Part shown: piece after piece, positions 33,726 through 43,172 of the stretch | How positions within the stretch are numbered: the first letter of the stretch is position 1 | Layout of the letters: each line of letters starts with the position of its first letter | From: Candidatus Poribacteria bacterium | GTDB taxonomy: Bacteria > Poribacteria > WGA-4E > WGA-3G | Assembly: GCA_012267415.1 (NCBI GenBank) | Contig: JAAXGN010000036.1 | Coordinates: forward strand, 1 to 64,000 | Length of the DNA: 64,000 bases | Reading direction: 5' to 3' | Notes under the pieces: generated by a model | Databases searched by the model: none | Seen by the model: the letters and a program-made list of their open reading frames with translations, nothing else | Told to the model about the DNA's origin: nothing | Translations under genes and position numbers: made by a program

Positions 33726-34592
33726 TTAGCTATCGGTTTTTTCAACTTGTATCCGTTCTGGATGACTATATACTGCCATGCGTTCTCCTCGCATGAAACC
33801 GATCAGCGTTATGTTTCCTTCTTCCGCTAAGTCAACTGCGAGCGAAGAAGCAGCTGAAACAGCGACAATAAAAGGGATCCTTGCAAAAAGTGCTTTCTGA
33901 ACGATTTCAAAGCTTGCGCGTCCACTTACCATCAGAATGTGTCTATCAAGTGGCAACATGTCGGACAACAGTGCTTGACCGATGACTTTATCCACGGCGT
34001 TGTGTCTACCGATATCCTCTCTAACAATCAGCAGTTGACCGTTTTCGTTGAATAATCCAGCAGCGTGGAGGCCACCTGTTTTCTCAAAGACCGATTGTGC
34101 TTTTCTTAGTTCGTCATTGAGTCTGTAAAACAGTGCTTGCTTTAGACTGATGTCAGTCGTTAAAGGATCAACTTGAAGTTTTACAGATTCAATTGTCATC
34201 TTTCCACAGAGTCCGCAACTGGCGTTGGCGTGGAAGTTCCTTTGCCAACCATCATGTTTTTCAAGGTCAAAGCCATTTTTTAGATGGACATTTACTATAT
34301 TCTGGAACTCGGAAAAGTGTGTACTGTCAGCATTTGTATCTTCACAGTATGCGATGATTTCAATGTCATCCACTAATTCTATTAGACTTTCAGTATATAG
34401 AAATCCGGCGGCAAGTTCAAAATCGTGTCCGGGTGTCCGCATCACCACCATTAGGCTTTGTTGCGCGACACGAATTTCCAGCGGTTCTTCAATGACTAAC
34501 TCGTCTTCAACCTGTTTTGATGTGGACTGATTCCAGCGTATGATCTGTTTCGTAGATGTCTGTTGAAAAGTATTATTAGAGTCTGTAGACAT
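33726..34592 (-). CDS. fdhD: Formate dehydrogenase accessory sulfurtransferase FdhD
   Basis: This 288-residue FdhD-family protein shows MVVMRTPGHDFELAAGFLYTE near residue 50 and the cysteine loop NASCGLCGK, whose cysteines pass sulfur from a desulfurase to the molybdenum cofactor of formate dehydrogenase. RLNDELRKAQSVFEKTGGLHAAGLF and LIVREDIGRHNAVDKVIG are strongly conserved family segments, and VSGRASFEIVQKAL follows. No formate dehydrogenase lies in this window, so its client is elsewhere. The gene begins five bases after the TPR-propeller gene, suggesting co-transcription. Confidence 0.96.
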   Translation of the reverse strand: MSTDSNNTFQQTSTKQIIRWNQSTSKQVEDELVIEEPLEIRVAQQSLMVVMRTPGHDFELAAGFLYTESLIELVDDIEIIAYCEDTNADSTHFSEFQNIVNVHLKNGFDLEKHDGWQRNFHANASCGLCGKMTIESVKLQVDPLTTDISLKQALFYRLNDELRKAQSVFEKTGGLHAAGLFNENGQLLIVREDIGRHNAVDKVIGQALLSDMLPLDRHILMVSGRASFEIVQKALFARIPFIVAVSAASSLAVDLAEEGNITLIGFMRGERMAVYSHPERIQVEKTDS

Positions 34593-34597
34593 TTCGT

Positions 34598-36544
34598 TTA
34601 CTCTTCAACCGTTTGACTTAGTTTTTCTTTTTCTATCGTAAGCATACCTTTTGATGTTCCTATCCATGCACGATTCCTGTCTACTGCGATACATTGAACA
34701 ACTGCATCTGATAGAACTATTTCAGGGTATTTTATAATTCCGATGAAATCACTCAGTCGACTGTCATAGATTGTAACAGAATCATTCATTGCAGCCCAGA
34801 CTTGAAGGTGTAAAGGTTTCGTATCCTCTTCATTGGCGTTATTTCTTATTGCAGTTTTTCCAGTCTGTCCTGTTACGTAAATATTGGATAGAAGTTCTTT
34901 TTCAGTAAAACCTGTAATGATTGGATAGGATTCACCGTTGCTGCCGTCCCAATTTGCGAGGAAGAATCCGTTTTCACTTTCGTCTGCATTATACCATGAG
35001 AACAGCATTTTTTCGTTGATTACTTCAAATCTTACGATCTGTGTATTTCGATCAATATCAACAAAACTCCTTTGTTGCCAGTTTCCTGATCTGCGATCGA
35101 AGTAAGCAATATTTGCATCTGCTGTACCAGCCCATACTGATTGTGGTGTAAGTGCGATTGAATAGATATCATCCGCTACAGAACTGTTTCCTCTGTAATG
35201 GGTCTGACTGCCAGAAGCGAGTTCCCATCTGACAACGCCAGCATCTGTTGCGAACCAGATTTCTTTATCATCCATCTCAATATCGCGAATCCAGTTACTT
35301 GGAAAACCGTCTGCTAATGTGTAATTTCTCACTTGGTTGTTCAGTCTATTGTAATGAAGGATACCTTGATTTCGTGTCCCTACCCAGACACTTGTTTCGT
35401 CAACAGCAATAGAGCGAACATCTGGAACAGTTGGCAGATGTTCATTTATCAAGAGTGCGACAGCTTCACTGGCACTCCATTTCCCTGTGTGATCAGTGAC
35501 GATCTGTGCAATTCCCTTTGGTGTCCCTATCCAGAGCGAATTTCCATCTACGACGACAACCTGTATATTTGTATCAGGTAGATTGTATGTGTAGATGTTC
35601 CATGCAGTTGCTTGTATGACTTCTGCAACTTTTTCCTTGAGTTCAGGATCACTGCTCTTCTCTCGTGCGCGTTTTGCTGCGTTGATGGCTTCATCAGGTT
35701 TTCCCATCTGTAGGTATATAACAGCTCGTTTTAGCAGTGCATCATCTAACCATTCACTTTCTGGATAGTTGTTGGCAAAGTTCTTTAGTGTGGATAGAGC
35801 ATTTTGGTATTCCCCTTTCTCTGCTTGAGCCAGTGCAATCAGGTATACCGCCTCTTCGTGTTCAGGTGATTGGTGGAAACGTTGTACTGCATCATATAAG
35901 ACATTGAAACCAGCATTAGGATCATTTAGTTCTTTGATTAGAAGAAAACCGGTGCGATATGCGATTGCGGCAGTGGAATCGTGCTCTGGATAGTGCTTGA
36001 GAATGAGTTGGAACGCATCTAACGTTTGTTCATATTGTTCAGCAGTTGCAGCCTCTTCTCCGATTTCTGTTAGGATTGGCACAAGGTCGAATTTCTGTTT
36101 GTCAATCAGCAATACGGAGCGAAACATGACTAATGCCTTTTCTATTTCTCCATCTTTCTTGTGTAGTAATCCGAGTTGATAGTGTGCATCTGCATAGAGT
36201 GGGAATTCTTCAAGTGCTGCTTCAAATTTCCTTTTCGCGAGTTCTGGCAGTTCTAATTGAAGTAATTGCTGTCCTTTGTCATAGTGATCAGTAGCGATTC
36301 TGTCAGGCACATTTGCTATATCTGTTGTGAAACTAACTCTATGTCCTTTTAGTGGTAACCTTAATACCTGTCCGTTATACTCAATTTCAAAATGTGTATT
36401 TGTAGCACGTAGCCACCTTCCTGTGAGTCTGTCACCGTTTTCTCTATCAACGATGGCAATTTGTTCACTATGGGATATTTGCGGTATCAGTAAGAATGAT
36501 ACGATAGACAATAGGAAGAATTGAATTTGACATATTTTTTTCAT
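34598..36544 (-). CDS. Exported TPR and two-component-regulator-propeller protein
   Basis: This 648-residue protein begins with a signal peptide (about 1-26). TPR-like helices follow at about 65-310 (LPELAKRKFEAALEEFPLYA, HYQLGLLHKKDGEIEKALVM, LDDALLKRAVIYLQMGKPDEAI). A C-terminal beta-propeller (about 325-640) is built of Reg_prop-type blades: SLWIGTPKGIAQIV, SVWVGTRNQGILHY, EIWFATDAGVVRW and RAWIGTSKGMLTI. The layout suggests a periplasmic protein-binding scaffold or sensor. No kinase domain is present. It appears to be the first gene of a pair with fdhD, but a functional link is not evident. Confidence 0.82.
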   Translation of the reverse strand: MKKICQIQFFLLSIVSFLLIPQISHSEQIAIVDRENGDRLTGRWLRATNTHFEIEYNGQVLRLPLKGHRVSFTTDIANVPDRIATDHYDKGQQLLQLELPELAKRKFEAALEEFPLYADAHYQLGLLHKKDGEIEKALVMFRSVLLIDKQKFDLVPILTEIGEEAATAEQYEQTLDAFQLILKHYPEHDSTAAIAYRTGFLLIKELNDPNAGFNVLYDAVQRFHQSPEHEEAVYLIALAQAEKGEYQNALSTLKNFANNYPESEWLDDALLKRAVIYLQMGKPDEAINAAKRAREKSSDPELKEKVAEVIQATAWNIYTYNLPDTNIQVVVVDGNSLWIGTPKGIAQIVTDHTGKWSASEAVALLINEHLPTVPDVRSIAVDETSVWVGTRNQGILHYNRLNNQVRNYTLADGFPSNWIRDIEMDDKEIWFATDAGVVRWELASGSQTHYRGNSSVADDIYSIALTPQSVWAGTADANIAYFDRRSGNWQQRSFVDIDRNTQIVRFEVINEKMLFSWYNADESENGFFLANWDGSNGESYPIITGFTEKELLSNIYVTGQTGKTAIRNNANEEDTKPLHLQVWAAMNDSVTIYDSRLSDFIGIIKYPEIVLSDAVVQCIAVDRNRAWIGTSKGMLTIEKEKLSQTVEE

Positions 36545-36588
36545 GGGAATTATGAGTCCTATCTTACTGCGATGACTGATATCTGTAA

Positions 36589-37404
36589 TTACTTACCAAG
36601 TTGTTGACGTAGTTTTTCTAATTCAACCGCCTGTTCTCGGATCTTTTCTGCTTGTTCTTCAACTTTTACCTCAGCAATTCTACGTTGTTGTTGTGCTTCA
36701 TCGCGTTGTTGTTGTGCTTCATCGCGTTGTTGCTGATCTTCTTCACGAAGTCGTTTTTCTTCTTCATAAAGTTCTTGTATTTCTATGGATGTGGTCATAG
36801 GTGTTCCATCCGGTAGGTATGGACGGAGCAGTCGTACTTCCAAATCCACTTCTACATTCCATTTGAACAATAGGTTTAGTTTCTCACTAAACAATGTTCT
36901 TGGTGTGTCTTGTGTCATCTCAATGATTTCACCGGAAGTGTCACGATACCATCCACGGAACTCCGCAGGTCTTTCCATATCGGGTTGATGTATAAAGTAT
37001 TCTTTTGCTCCCATTTCACCTAAATATATCTGCACTTTTCTATCTCTATCGTCATTTTTCGTGCTATCGGATAGAAACTCAAATATAGTGTCGGGTGTAG
37101 CACCTTCTGCCCATGTATAGAAACTACGTCTTGGTGGCGTTCTCTTTGCTCCCAACACCACAAATATATCGGGAGCAACGCATTTCTTCCTGTCCCCTTC
37201 ACTATAATAGATAAAATTATCCAGTCCGAGAAGGATATATGGATCTGAGTGATAAAGACGATAAAGTTGGTCAAATAAAGAGTTTATCTGTATAGCATGA
37301 GATATAGTTTCTGCCATCGGTTCACCATCCGCAAATGGATATCCTTCAATGTAAACGGTCGGTTGTCCAGTCGCTTTGGTGTAAAATTCGTTGATGTTGT
37401 CCAT
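36589..37404 (-). CDS. Uma2 family (DUF820) nuclease-like protein with coiled-coil tail
   Basis: This 271-residue protein has an N-terminal Uma2 domain (about 30-200) of the PD-(D/E)XK nuclease superfamily. The conserved segments are KCVAPDIFVVLG (Asp) and PDTIFEFLSDSTKNDDRDRKVQIY (Glu, then Lys), with AKEYFIHQPD. The C-terminal 60 residues form a coiled coil with a near-exact QQRDEAQ repeat encoded by a 24-bp tandem DNA repeat (about 36680-36730). Proteins of this type are abundant in cyanobacteria and related lineages, and their role is unproven. The start has GGAG upstream (37412-37415). A second Uma2 gene lies at 54779. Confidence 0.85.
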   Translation of the reverse strand: MDNINEFYTKATGQPTVYIEGYPFADGEPMAETISHAIQINSLFDQLYRLYHSDPYILLGLDNFIYYSEGDRKKCVAPDIFVVLGAKRTPPRRSFYTWAEGATPDTIFEFLSDSTKNDDRDRKVQIYLGEMGAKEYFIHQPDMERPAEFRGWYRDTSGEIIEMTQDTPRTLFSEKLNLLFKWNVEVDLEVRLLRPYLPDGTPMTTSIEIQELYEEEKRLREEDQQQRDEAQQQRDEAQQQRRIAEVKVEEQAEKIREQAVELEKLRQQLGK

Positions 37405-37533
37405 TCATATCTCCATCGCTTTTGAATCATTATTTCAATACCTTTGTCAACAACTTAAAGGTTCTTAGAGTGTTCCTTTCATTATAGCACATCCTGTTTG
37501 ATTGTGCAATTCATTTCTGCTTCATGGTCTCTT

Positions 37534-37700
37534 CTGACATACTCCCAAGTCTAAAGACTTCGGGTTCTTTAGTTCTTATATTGGTAGCGGTTTTTGCTGC
37601 CAAATGACTTTTCCTGCTTCAACGACCTTTGCGTCTGATTGACGTCTGACAGGGTCTCCACAAGCGTTTTGTGTCTCGGTATGCCCTACCGCGACATTTC
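37534..37700 (-). ncRNA. Predicted omega RNA of TnpB at the right end
   Basis: In IS200/IS605 elements the guide (omega) RNA for TnpB is made from the 3' end of tnpB and the right end, and its guide starts at the element border. Here that places it at about 37534-37700 on the minus strand, ending with the hairpin at 37544-37564. The guide would read into the flank below 37534. This is positional inference, not a structure match. Confidence 0.35.
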
Positions 37701-38766
37701 TCAAGTTAATTGCAGCGTTGACATCTCTATCTATTGAAATACCGCAGGCACCGCAATGATACGTCCTTTCGGATAGTTTCAAATCGTCTTTCTTGTGTCC
37801 ACAACTGCAGCAGGTTTTAGATGACGCAAAAAACTGGTCCGCTTCTTTAGGTTTTATCCCGCATGCCTCTGCTTTAGTTTTCAGCATAGAAAGGAAGCCA
37901 CCTAACGCACTATCGGATAATGCCTTTGCTATCTTTCTGTTCTTTAGCATATTAGACACTTTCAAGGTTTCAATACCTATACCAGATACACGATTGACTA
38001 TATCTGTTGTTGCTTTATGATGTGCATCGTCTCTAATACACGCAATACGATAATGCAAGCGGGCAACCTTATCCTTTTGCTTATACCAGTTTTTAGATCC
38101 TTGGACACGTTTGCTTAACCTACGTTGAAACCTTACTAACTTCTTTTCATATCGTTTCAAAGGGCGAGGATTCTCGTATTTTGTGCCATCTGAACAGGTT
38201 GCCAATGTATTTATACCCACATCAATGCCGATAACAGGGTGCGTTGAATCCTTTTCAACGGCTATCGTGTTCTCTGTCTCAACAGTGATAGATGCAAACC
38301 ATCGGTGTGCTGTCCTTGATATAGTCACTGTAGTAACCTTACCTTCAAAACGAAGTTCTTCAAACATTTTTATCCGCCCGATTTTAGGCAGTGTAATGTA
38401 TTTACCGTCAATCTTATCATTTGAAAGGTTTGTTGTCCAAGAATCCCTAATGCCTTTCTTCTTAAATCTTGGAAATCTTGATAGTTTCTTTCTCCATCTT
38501 GATATTGCAGACGCAAGATTCTTGAATATGCTTTTGTTTGCTACAACCTGATCCATATCAGCAGTCCATCCATGATCCTGCTTTGAAACATTAAACCTTG
38601 AATTTAACTCTGTAGCAGATAGATATTCACCTGTTGCGTCATGATACTTCTTAAAGTCATCTAACGCCTGATTATACGCAAAACGTGAGTATCCGCACTG
38701 CTGTGCAAACCATTTACGCTGTTTATTGTTAGGATTTAATGCGATTTTATGTGTCCTTTTAGACAT
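37576..38766 (-). CDS. tnpB: RNA-guided endonuclease TnpB (IS200/IS605 OrfB)
   Basis: This 396-residue TnpB has an N-terminal OrfB helix-turn-helix region (CGYSRFAYNQALDDF) and a central beta domain. The RuvC-like nuclease has Asp in VIGIDVGINTLAT, Glu in GIGIETLKVSNM and Asp in GISIDRDVNAAINLRN. The zinc ribbon between the last two is intact (SKTCCSCGHKK...YHCGACG). All catalytic and zinc residues are present, so the nuclease is predicted active. TnpB cuts DNA next to a short adjacent motif with an omega RNA guide and helps retain the element. No accessory gene replaces the missing tnpA. Confidence 0.95.
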   Translation of the reverse strand: MSKRTHKIALNPNNKQRKWFAQQCGYSRFAYNQALDDFKKYHDATGEYLSATELNSRFNVSKQDHGWTADMDQVVANKSIFKNLASAISRWRKKLSRFPRFKKKGIRDSWTTNLSNDKIDGKYITLPKIGRIKMFEELRFEGKVTTVTISRTAHRWFASITVETENTIAVEKDSTHPVIGIDVGINTLATCSDGTKYENPRPLKRYEKKLVRFQRRLSKRVQGSKNWYKQKDKVARLHYRIACIRDDAHHKATTDIVNRVSGIGIETLKVSNMLKNRKIAKALSDSALGGFLSMLKTKAEACGIKPKEADQFFASSKTCCSCGHKKDDLKLSERTYHCGACGISIDRDVNAAINLRNVAVGHTETQNACGDPVRRQSDAKVVEAGKVIWQQKPLPI

Positions 38767-38959
38767 ATCTGACTCCTGTAGGTTTCTGACTCCCTTTGGT
38801 AGAGGTGTGCAGGCACTACCAATACCTGCACTGAGTCAGTCCTAATAGGGTACCATATATTTGTGTAAAAGTCAAATCTTTTTGACGCAACAACGGAATT
38901 GGCGGTGTCTACATCCCAAACCTAAAGGATTGAGTCTTGACACCGAATATTGATAAAGG

Positions 38960-38988
38960 TTGATATTTCACATCGAAAATGGCATAAT
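38960..38988 (+). promoter_or_regulatory. Promoter for the 39032 operon
   Basis: TTGATA (38960-38965) and CATAAT (38983-38988) are spaced 17 nt apart, giving a predicted start near 38995, about 37 nt before ATG 39032. Confidence 0.6.
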
Positions 38989-39031
38989 AGAATAAACAAT
39001 AAATAGGGTATATTGATAAAGCAAAAGTACT

Positions 39032-39628
39032 ATGAGTATGTTTCGTGAACATTGGATTGGAGGATTGACTGCATATAGTGTGTTTTTCTTTCTTTCACTT
39101 GCAGTCTCTATCTCAGTATCCATCATTTTTGGTTTACCGTTCGACTGGAATCCGACGATCTCTCTGAATCTGGTTTTGATTGTTGGATGTTTTGTCGTTG
39201 CATTGCTTTTTGGATTATGGCCTGATGTAGACATTAAGAGTAAAAGCCAGAAGGTTTTCTATACTGTGTTGTTTGTGCTGAATACGGCTCTTATCTTCGT
39301 CTTTAAATTCTATGTAGCTGCTGCACTCTTAGGTCTATTTGCGATGTTGCCGATTTTAAGTCGGCATCGTGGATGGACGCATTCACGCATAACGATGATT
39401 CTCTTGCCAGGTCTGTTTTTTGTAATTCCTGTATATTTAGAACATCCGACATGGAGTATTGGATCGGTAGAATTACATGATCTGATTGATTCCTTGTTTA
39501 AATGGGAAAGGCTTCCTGATGTGTTACTGGATAGTTTGATGTTCTATCTGGCTGGCGTGATCGGGTATGCGTCCCATCTCTATCTTGATGGTATTCTGTT
39601 CCGTTTAAGGAGAACTAAAGGGAAGTGA
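39032..39628 (+). CDS. YdjM-like (LexA-binding/metal-dependent hydrolase type) membrane protein
   Basis: This 198-residue integral membrane protein has about five hydrophobic segments. The conserved polar motifs of the YdjM/DUF457 family are seen: LWPDVDIKS near residue 68, RHRGWTHS near residue 110 and GYASHLYLDG near residue 180. These His and Asp residues are thought to form a metal site in the membrane, but the reaction is not established. The stop overlaps the GTG start of the next gene (GTGA at 39625), so translation is coupled with the tRNA nucleotidyltransferase-like enzyme. Confidence 0.8.
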   Translation: MSMFREHWIGGLTAYSVFFFLSLAVSISVSIIFGLPFDWNPTISLNLVLIVGCFVVALLFGLWPDVDIKSKSQKVFYTVLFVLNTALIFVFKFYVAAALLGLFAMLPILSRHRGWTHSRITMILLPGLFFVIPVYLEHPTWSIGSVELHDLIDSLFKWERLPDVLLDSLMFYLAGVIGYASHLYLDGILFRLRRTKGK

Positions 39629-40938
39629 CGAATTCAGCGTTTCACAACATTCAAGAGTTGCGTGCCCTTTCTGATATGCGAAGTCCGTTCATGCGCCAAC
39701 TTTTTGAGTTTGCCACGTTTCATAAAGTTGCGCTCTTCCTTGTCGGTGGGAGTGTGCGAGACCTGTTGCTGAATCGTCGGACAACAGACATTGATTTCAC
39801 ACTGCAATCTGACACGTTAACATTCGTCAGGAAATTTGCTGACAGTATCAAAGCCCCCTTCATTCCACTTGAGGAAAACCCTCCGACTGCTCGTGTTATT
39901 GTAAGTTCCCTTGATAGTGTTCCGTCTCAATTTCAGTTAGATTTTACAGAGTTCAGAGGCGAGACACTTGTGGATGACTTGCGTTTACGCGATCTGACGA
40001 TCAATGCAATGGCGATTCCACTTGAAACAATTATGGAATCAGACAATCCTGAAGTGATAGATCCTTGTGATGGTCAGTCGGACCTAACGTCCCGTTTGCT
40101 TCAATTTCCGAGTGAACAGGTAATTGTTGATGATCCACTAAGGATGATGCGGATTTTTAGATTTGCTGCACAATTAGACTTTGAGATGTCAAAGGTTTCG
40201 CTTGAACAGGTCCAGAAGCATCAACATCTTTTGCCGAATGTATCTCAGGAACGGATACGAGATGAATTACTCAAGACGTTGAATGTTGAGAAATCAGCAC
40301 CTCATTTACAGAATATGTGCAAGGCGGGATTGATAGCACAGGTTTTTCCTACAGTGAATATTCTTTCTGACTATTGGGATATGTTAGATTATTTTGAGGC
40401 GTATCCAATACCTGAGTCACTTGATTCGCATCGTGATGAGATAAATGCCTATCTCAATCAAGAAATTGCGTTGCTTGCTAACCGTAGGTCGTTGATTAAG
40501 TTGTGTCTACTTTTTCAGGATAGCGTGAACGATATTGGTAATCTACTTAAGCTGAGTCGGAAGTCGGTGCAATTTCTGAAGTCTCTCGTAAGTGGACACC
40601 AACTCCTTTTAGATTGTGAGTATAGCAGATATGAGATTATAGACTTTTTGAGGGCTGCTGCTTCTGACTGGTGGGGTATTCTACTGTTTTCATCGGTAAT
40701 TCATCTGATTTCTTATGAGAGAATCTCCTTGATTGCGGATATCTATTACGACCATCTTTTACCTATACTGAAGCAGGGGAGACTTATCACGGGGGAAGAC
40801 TTGATACGGGACTTCGGATTGAAAGAGGGAAAAGAGATCGGGATGTTGTTAGAGCAGATTGAGAAACGACAGTTTTATGGTGAGATACGCGCACGAAAGG
40901 AGGCGATTAAAATTGTAGAGGATTTACTGCGTAAGTAG
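39625..40938 (+). CDS. CCA tRNA nucleotidyltransferase/poly(A) polymerase family protein
   Basis: This 437-residue class II nucleotidyltransferase has the head-domain signature LFLVGGSVRDLLLNR. The catalytic carboxylates are in TTDIDFTLQ, with the third in the FQLDFTEFRG segment. RDLTINAMAIP, VDDPLRMMRIFRFAAQL and ERIRDELLKTL define the neck and body domains. These enzymes add CCA to tRNA 3' ends, or in some lineages poly(A) to RNA; sequence alone does not separate the two here. There is no HD domain motif in the C-terminal part. The start is GTG 39625, overlapping the upstream gene. Confidence 0.92.
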   Translation: MTNSAFHNIQELRALSDMRSPFMRQLFEFATFHKVALFLVGGSVRDLLLNRRTTDIDFTLQSDTLTFVRKFADSIKAPFIPLEENPPTARVIVSSLDSVPSQFQLDFTEFRGETLVDDLRLRDLTINAMAIPLETIMESDNPEVIDPCDGQSDLTSRLLQFPSEQVIVDDPLRMMRIFRFAAQLDFEMSKVSLEQVQKHQHLLPNVSQERIRDELLKTLNVEKSAPHLQNMCKAGLIAQVFPTVNILSDYWDMLDYFEAYPIPESLDSHRDEINAYLNQEIALLANRRSLIKLCLLFQDSVNDIGNLLKLSRKSVQFLKSLVSGHQLLLDCEYSRYEIIDFLRAAASDWWGILLFSSVIHLISYERISLIADIYYDHLLPILKQGRLITGEDLIRDFGLKEGKEIGMLLEQIEKRQFYGEIRARKEAIKIVEDLLRK

Positions 40939-40947
40939 CGGGTTCCA

Positions 40948-41634
40948 CTATAATTCTGTTTTCGTCTTACTAAATAGTCTGGGAATAAGGGATACCAATA
41001 GAATGAGAACGCCTGCAAGGGATAGATAAATGAGTGTCTTACGGAGATTCCCTTCTCCGCTGACGAGTGCGCCGCCAATTTGAACATACGCAATGGTTCC
41101 CGGTAGCATAAAAATAGCTGAAACAAGAGCATAAGTGGTAAATTTTATTTTTGTTAATCCGTAGGCATAGTTCTGTAAGTTGAAAGGAAAGAGGGGAACC
41201 AAGCGTGTGAACATCAGTATGCGCCAACCTTCCTGTTCAACCTTCTCATCAATCTTCTTGAATTGTGCGTTTCCTGAAACCCAGTTTTCCACAAGGTCGC
41301 GGGCAACATAACGCGCCGTGAGAAATGCCAGTGAGACGGCAATGACTGACCCTATCCACGCATAGACTACACCTAATACCGGTCCGAATGCAACACCTGA
41401 GAGCACTGTTACAGGAAGACCTGGTAGAAAAAAGAGTGTCGCGATGACGTAAAAACAGATATACACCAACGGTGCAATGATTCCAAAACCTGAGACCCAT
41501 GTTTTGATTTTGTGGACATTTTTAAGGTTGATATACTCGGTTACGCCGTAATGTCTTAGTATAAAGTAGATAAGAACGATAGTAAGGCATGCGGCGATGC
41601 TTTTGATTAACTTACTGTTCATTGGACTTCTCAT
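40948..41634 (-). CDS. TVP38/TMEM64 (SNARE-associated, DedA-superfamily) membrane protein
   Basis: This 228-residue protein has about six membrane segments. It carries the VTT-domain landmarks FLPGLPVTVLSGVAFGPVLG (re-entrant loop), WIGSVIAVSLAFLTARYVAR and FTRLVPLFPFNLQNYAYGLTKI. Members are thought to act in lipid scrambling or membrane homeostasis. The gene overlaps the end of the upstream coiled-coil membrane protein by 23 nt, indicating co-translation. It is convergent with the nucleotidyltransferase gene, leaving only nine bases between stops. Confidence 0.88.
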   Translation of the reverse strand: MRSPMNSKLIKSIAACLTIVLIYFILRHYGVTEYINLKNVHKIKTWVSGFGIIAPLVYICFYVIATLFFLPGLPVTVLSGVAFGPVLGVVYAWIGSVIAVSLAFLTARYVARDLVENWVSGNAQFKKIDEKVEQEGWRILMFTRLVPLFPFNLQNYAYGLTKIKFTTYALVSAIFMLPGTIAYVQIGGALVSGEGNLRKTLIYLSLAGVLILLVSLIPRLFSKTKTEL

Positions 41635-43117
41635 TGACTTCGGTAAGTGCTTTTAGGTAGTTTTGTATCTGTGATCGGAAACGGATCGGAATGCGGTTGT
41701 TTTCTATCGCTTGTGCGTATTCTCGTTGTGCATTCAGAACGACATCTTCAAACTTTAGGTATTCGGGTTCATCTTCCGCATTTCCTGTGTTTCCTGCATA
41801 GACTCTTGTCGTGCGCTCTGTCTCTGCTGCAACTTCAGAGTTGATTCTGAATTCTTTACCGTTGGTCAGCAATGATGGCTCTTCATCACCGGTGATGGGT
41901 TTTTCTGTACTGTTGTTTGTATTCTGAGAAGAGTCATCATCATTTGTCGTTGAAAGTTGGGGATCATCGGGTTGGACCTGTCTACCTTGTGTTTCTTGAT
42001 TACCGGTTTCTTGTCCGGGATTGCTGTCGCTGCTTGCGATGCTTCTATCCGACATATCTGTTTCAATACTTGCCAATGCGATATTTTTTCGACTTTCAGT
42101 TATCTGTGCTTCAAGCCGATTTAGCTGATCAAGTTTATTGAGTTGTCTGACGATTTCTTCCAACATATTTGTTGAAACAGTTTTCCCTTTCATTTTATCT
42201 AACGTCTGACTTAGTTCTCCTTGTGGTACAGTTTCTGCCAATTTGTTTAAGAGTTTTTCAATCTCAGCGCGGAGTTCTGGTGTGAGTTCATCTTGTTTAG
42301 AGATGCTATCTAGTTCATCTGCAAGCGCGGTTGAATCCATGTCTTTGAAGTGATGTGTTGCTTGTGCTGCCTGCGTTATTGTGGAATTATCTGGTAGTGC
42401 TGTTTTCTGTTTCCTTACTTCATCATTTAGTGTCTGTAGATTCTGGTGTGCTGTGGGTACGTCCTTAACATGCTGCAGTTTTTCTATTGTATCTTTGATA
42501 TTCTCGCGTAAGTTGGAGTCAACAACTTGTTCCAATTCATTTGATAGTGCATTTATTGCGTTGTTAATTGCTTCACCTTCTGCGACCGTGGGTGGTAGTG
42601 GCACTGAATATTGGCGTGGTATTGCGAAAGAGAGGCCAACGATGAGTAATGGAATCGGAATCCATTTGAGGATTGATGGCACGGTAAGTGGTATGCAGTC
42701 TGAAAGTTCTCTGTTTGCGATGCTTTTTACAGTATCGTCAATTTGTAGTTGTGTGAGTTCGTCTTGTCTATCAATCTGCATCATTTCCCATGCAGTCGTT
42801 AGACGCGCCTTTAGTTTAAGATGATTGTCTATATACCTGAGCGTATCTATCATGGATATTCTCTGTCTGAATCCGAGTAGAATACCAACAGTAAGGGATA
42901 TTAGAACCAGCGAAGTAGTGGCAAACAGTGTTGACATGGGGAAGGATACGAGACGAGCAGCGATAGAGAGCAGCGCAAGAATGAACAAACATAAGCAGAG
43001 CGTCTGTGTTGTTCTATGAATTACTGCTTGCAGACGTTTTCGGTGTTGGAGCGATTTTAGTTGGTTTTTGATGAGGTGTTTTGGGCCAGTTACATAGATA
43101 GGCATCTTTTGTTCCAT
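41612..43117 (-). CDS. Membrane protein with long helical/coiled-coil periplasmic region
   Basis: This 501-residue protein has three hydrophobic segments in the first 175 residues (about 42-60, 66-83 and 153-168). A long region of heptad-like helices (about 180-350) follows, with repeated LDSISKQDELTPELRAEIEK-type sequence. The disordered stretch at about 355-425 is rich in Ser, Asn, Gln and Asp. The topology recalls DUF4175-like proteins, but I am not sure of the family. It overlaps the TVP38-type gene downstream. The upstream gap holds a MITE and the divergent promoter of the Rrf2 gene. Confidence 0.65.
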   Translation of the reverse strand: MEQKMPIYVTGPKHLIKNQLKSLQHRKRLQAVIHRTTQTLCLCLFILALLSIAARLVSFPMSTLFATTSLVLISLTVGILLGFRQRISMIDTLRYIDNHLKLKARLTTAWEMMQIDRQDELTQLQIDDTVKSIANRELSDCIPLTVPSILKWIPIPLLIVGLSFAIPRQYSVPLPPTVAEGEAINNAINALSNELEQVVDSNLRENIKDTIEKLQHVKDVPTAHQNLQTLNDEVRKQKTALPDNSTITQAAQATHHFKDMDSTALADELDSISKQDELTPELRAEIEKLLNKLAETVPQGELSQTLDKMKGKTVSTNMLEEIVRQLNKLDQLNRLEAQITESRKNIALASIETDMSDRSIASSDSNPGQETGNQETQGRQVQPDDPQLSTTNDDDSSQNTNNSTEKPITGDEEPSLLTNGKEFRINSEVAAETERTTRVYAGNTGNAEDEPEYLKFEDVVLNAQREYAQAIENNRIPIRFRSQIQNYLKALTEVNEKSNEQ

Positions 43118-43172
43118 TTGATGAAGTATGTGTGAATTGTACTTTTAAAACGCATTCTGTGTCAATAGGGTT

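Larger units (their letters stand above)
37534..38870 (-). mobile_element. TnpB-only IS200/IS605-family insertion sequence
   Basis: The element carries tnpB without tnpA. Upstream of tnpB, the hairpin GTGCAGG (38807-38813) / CCTGCAC (38825-38831) fits a left-end recognition hairpin. Downstream, CCCAAGTCTAAAGACTTCGGG (37544-37564 on the plus strand) fits the right-end hairpin, followed by TGACAT (37534-37539). The left border is placed next to TTGAC (38871-38875, minus strand), a plausible transposon-adjacent motif. Both borders are estimates. With no transposase of its own, the element must rely on a TnpA elsewhere or be immobile. Confidence 0.75.
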
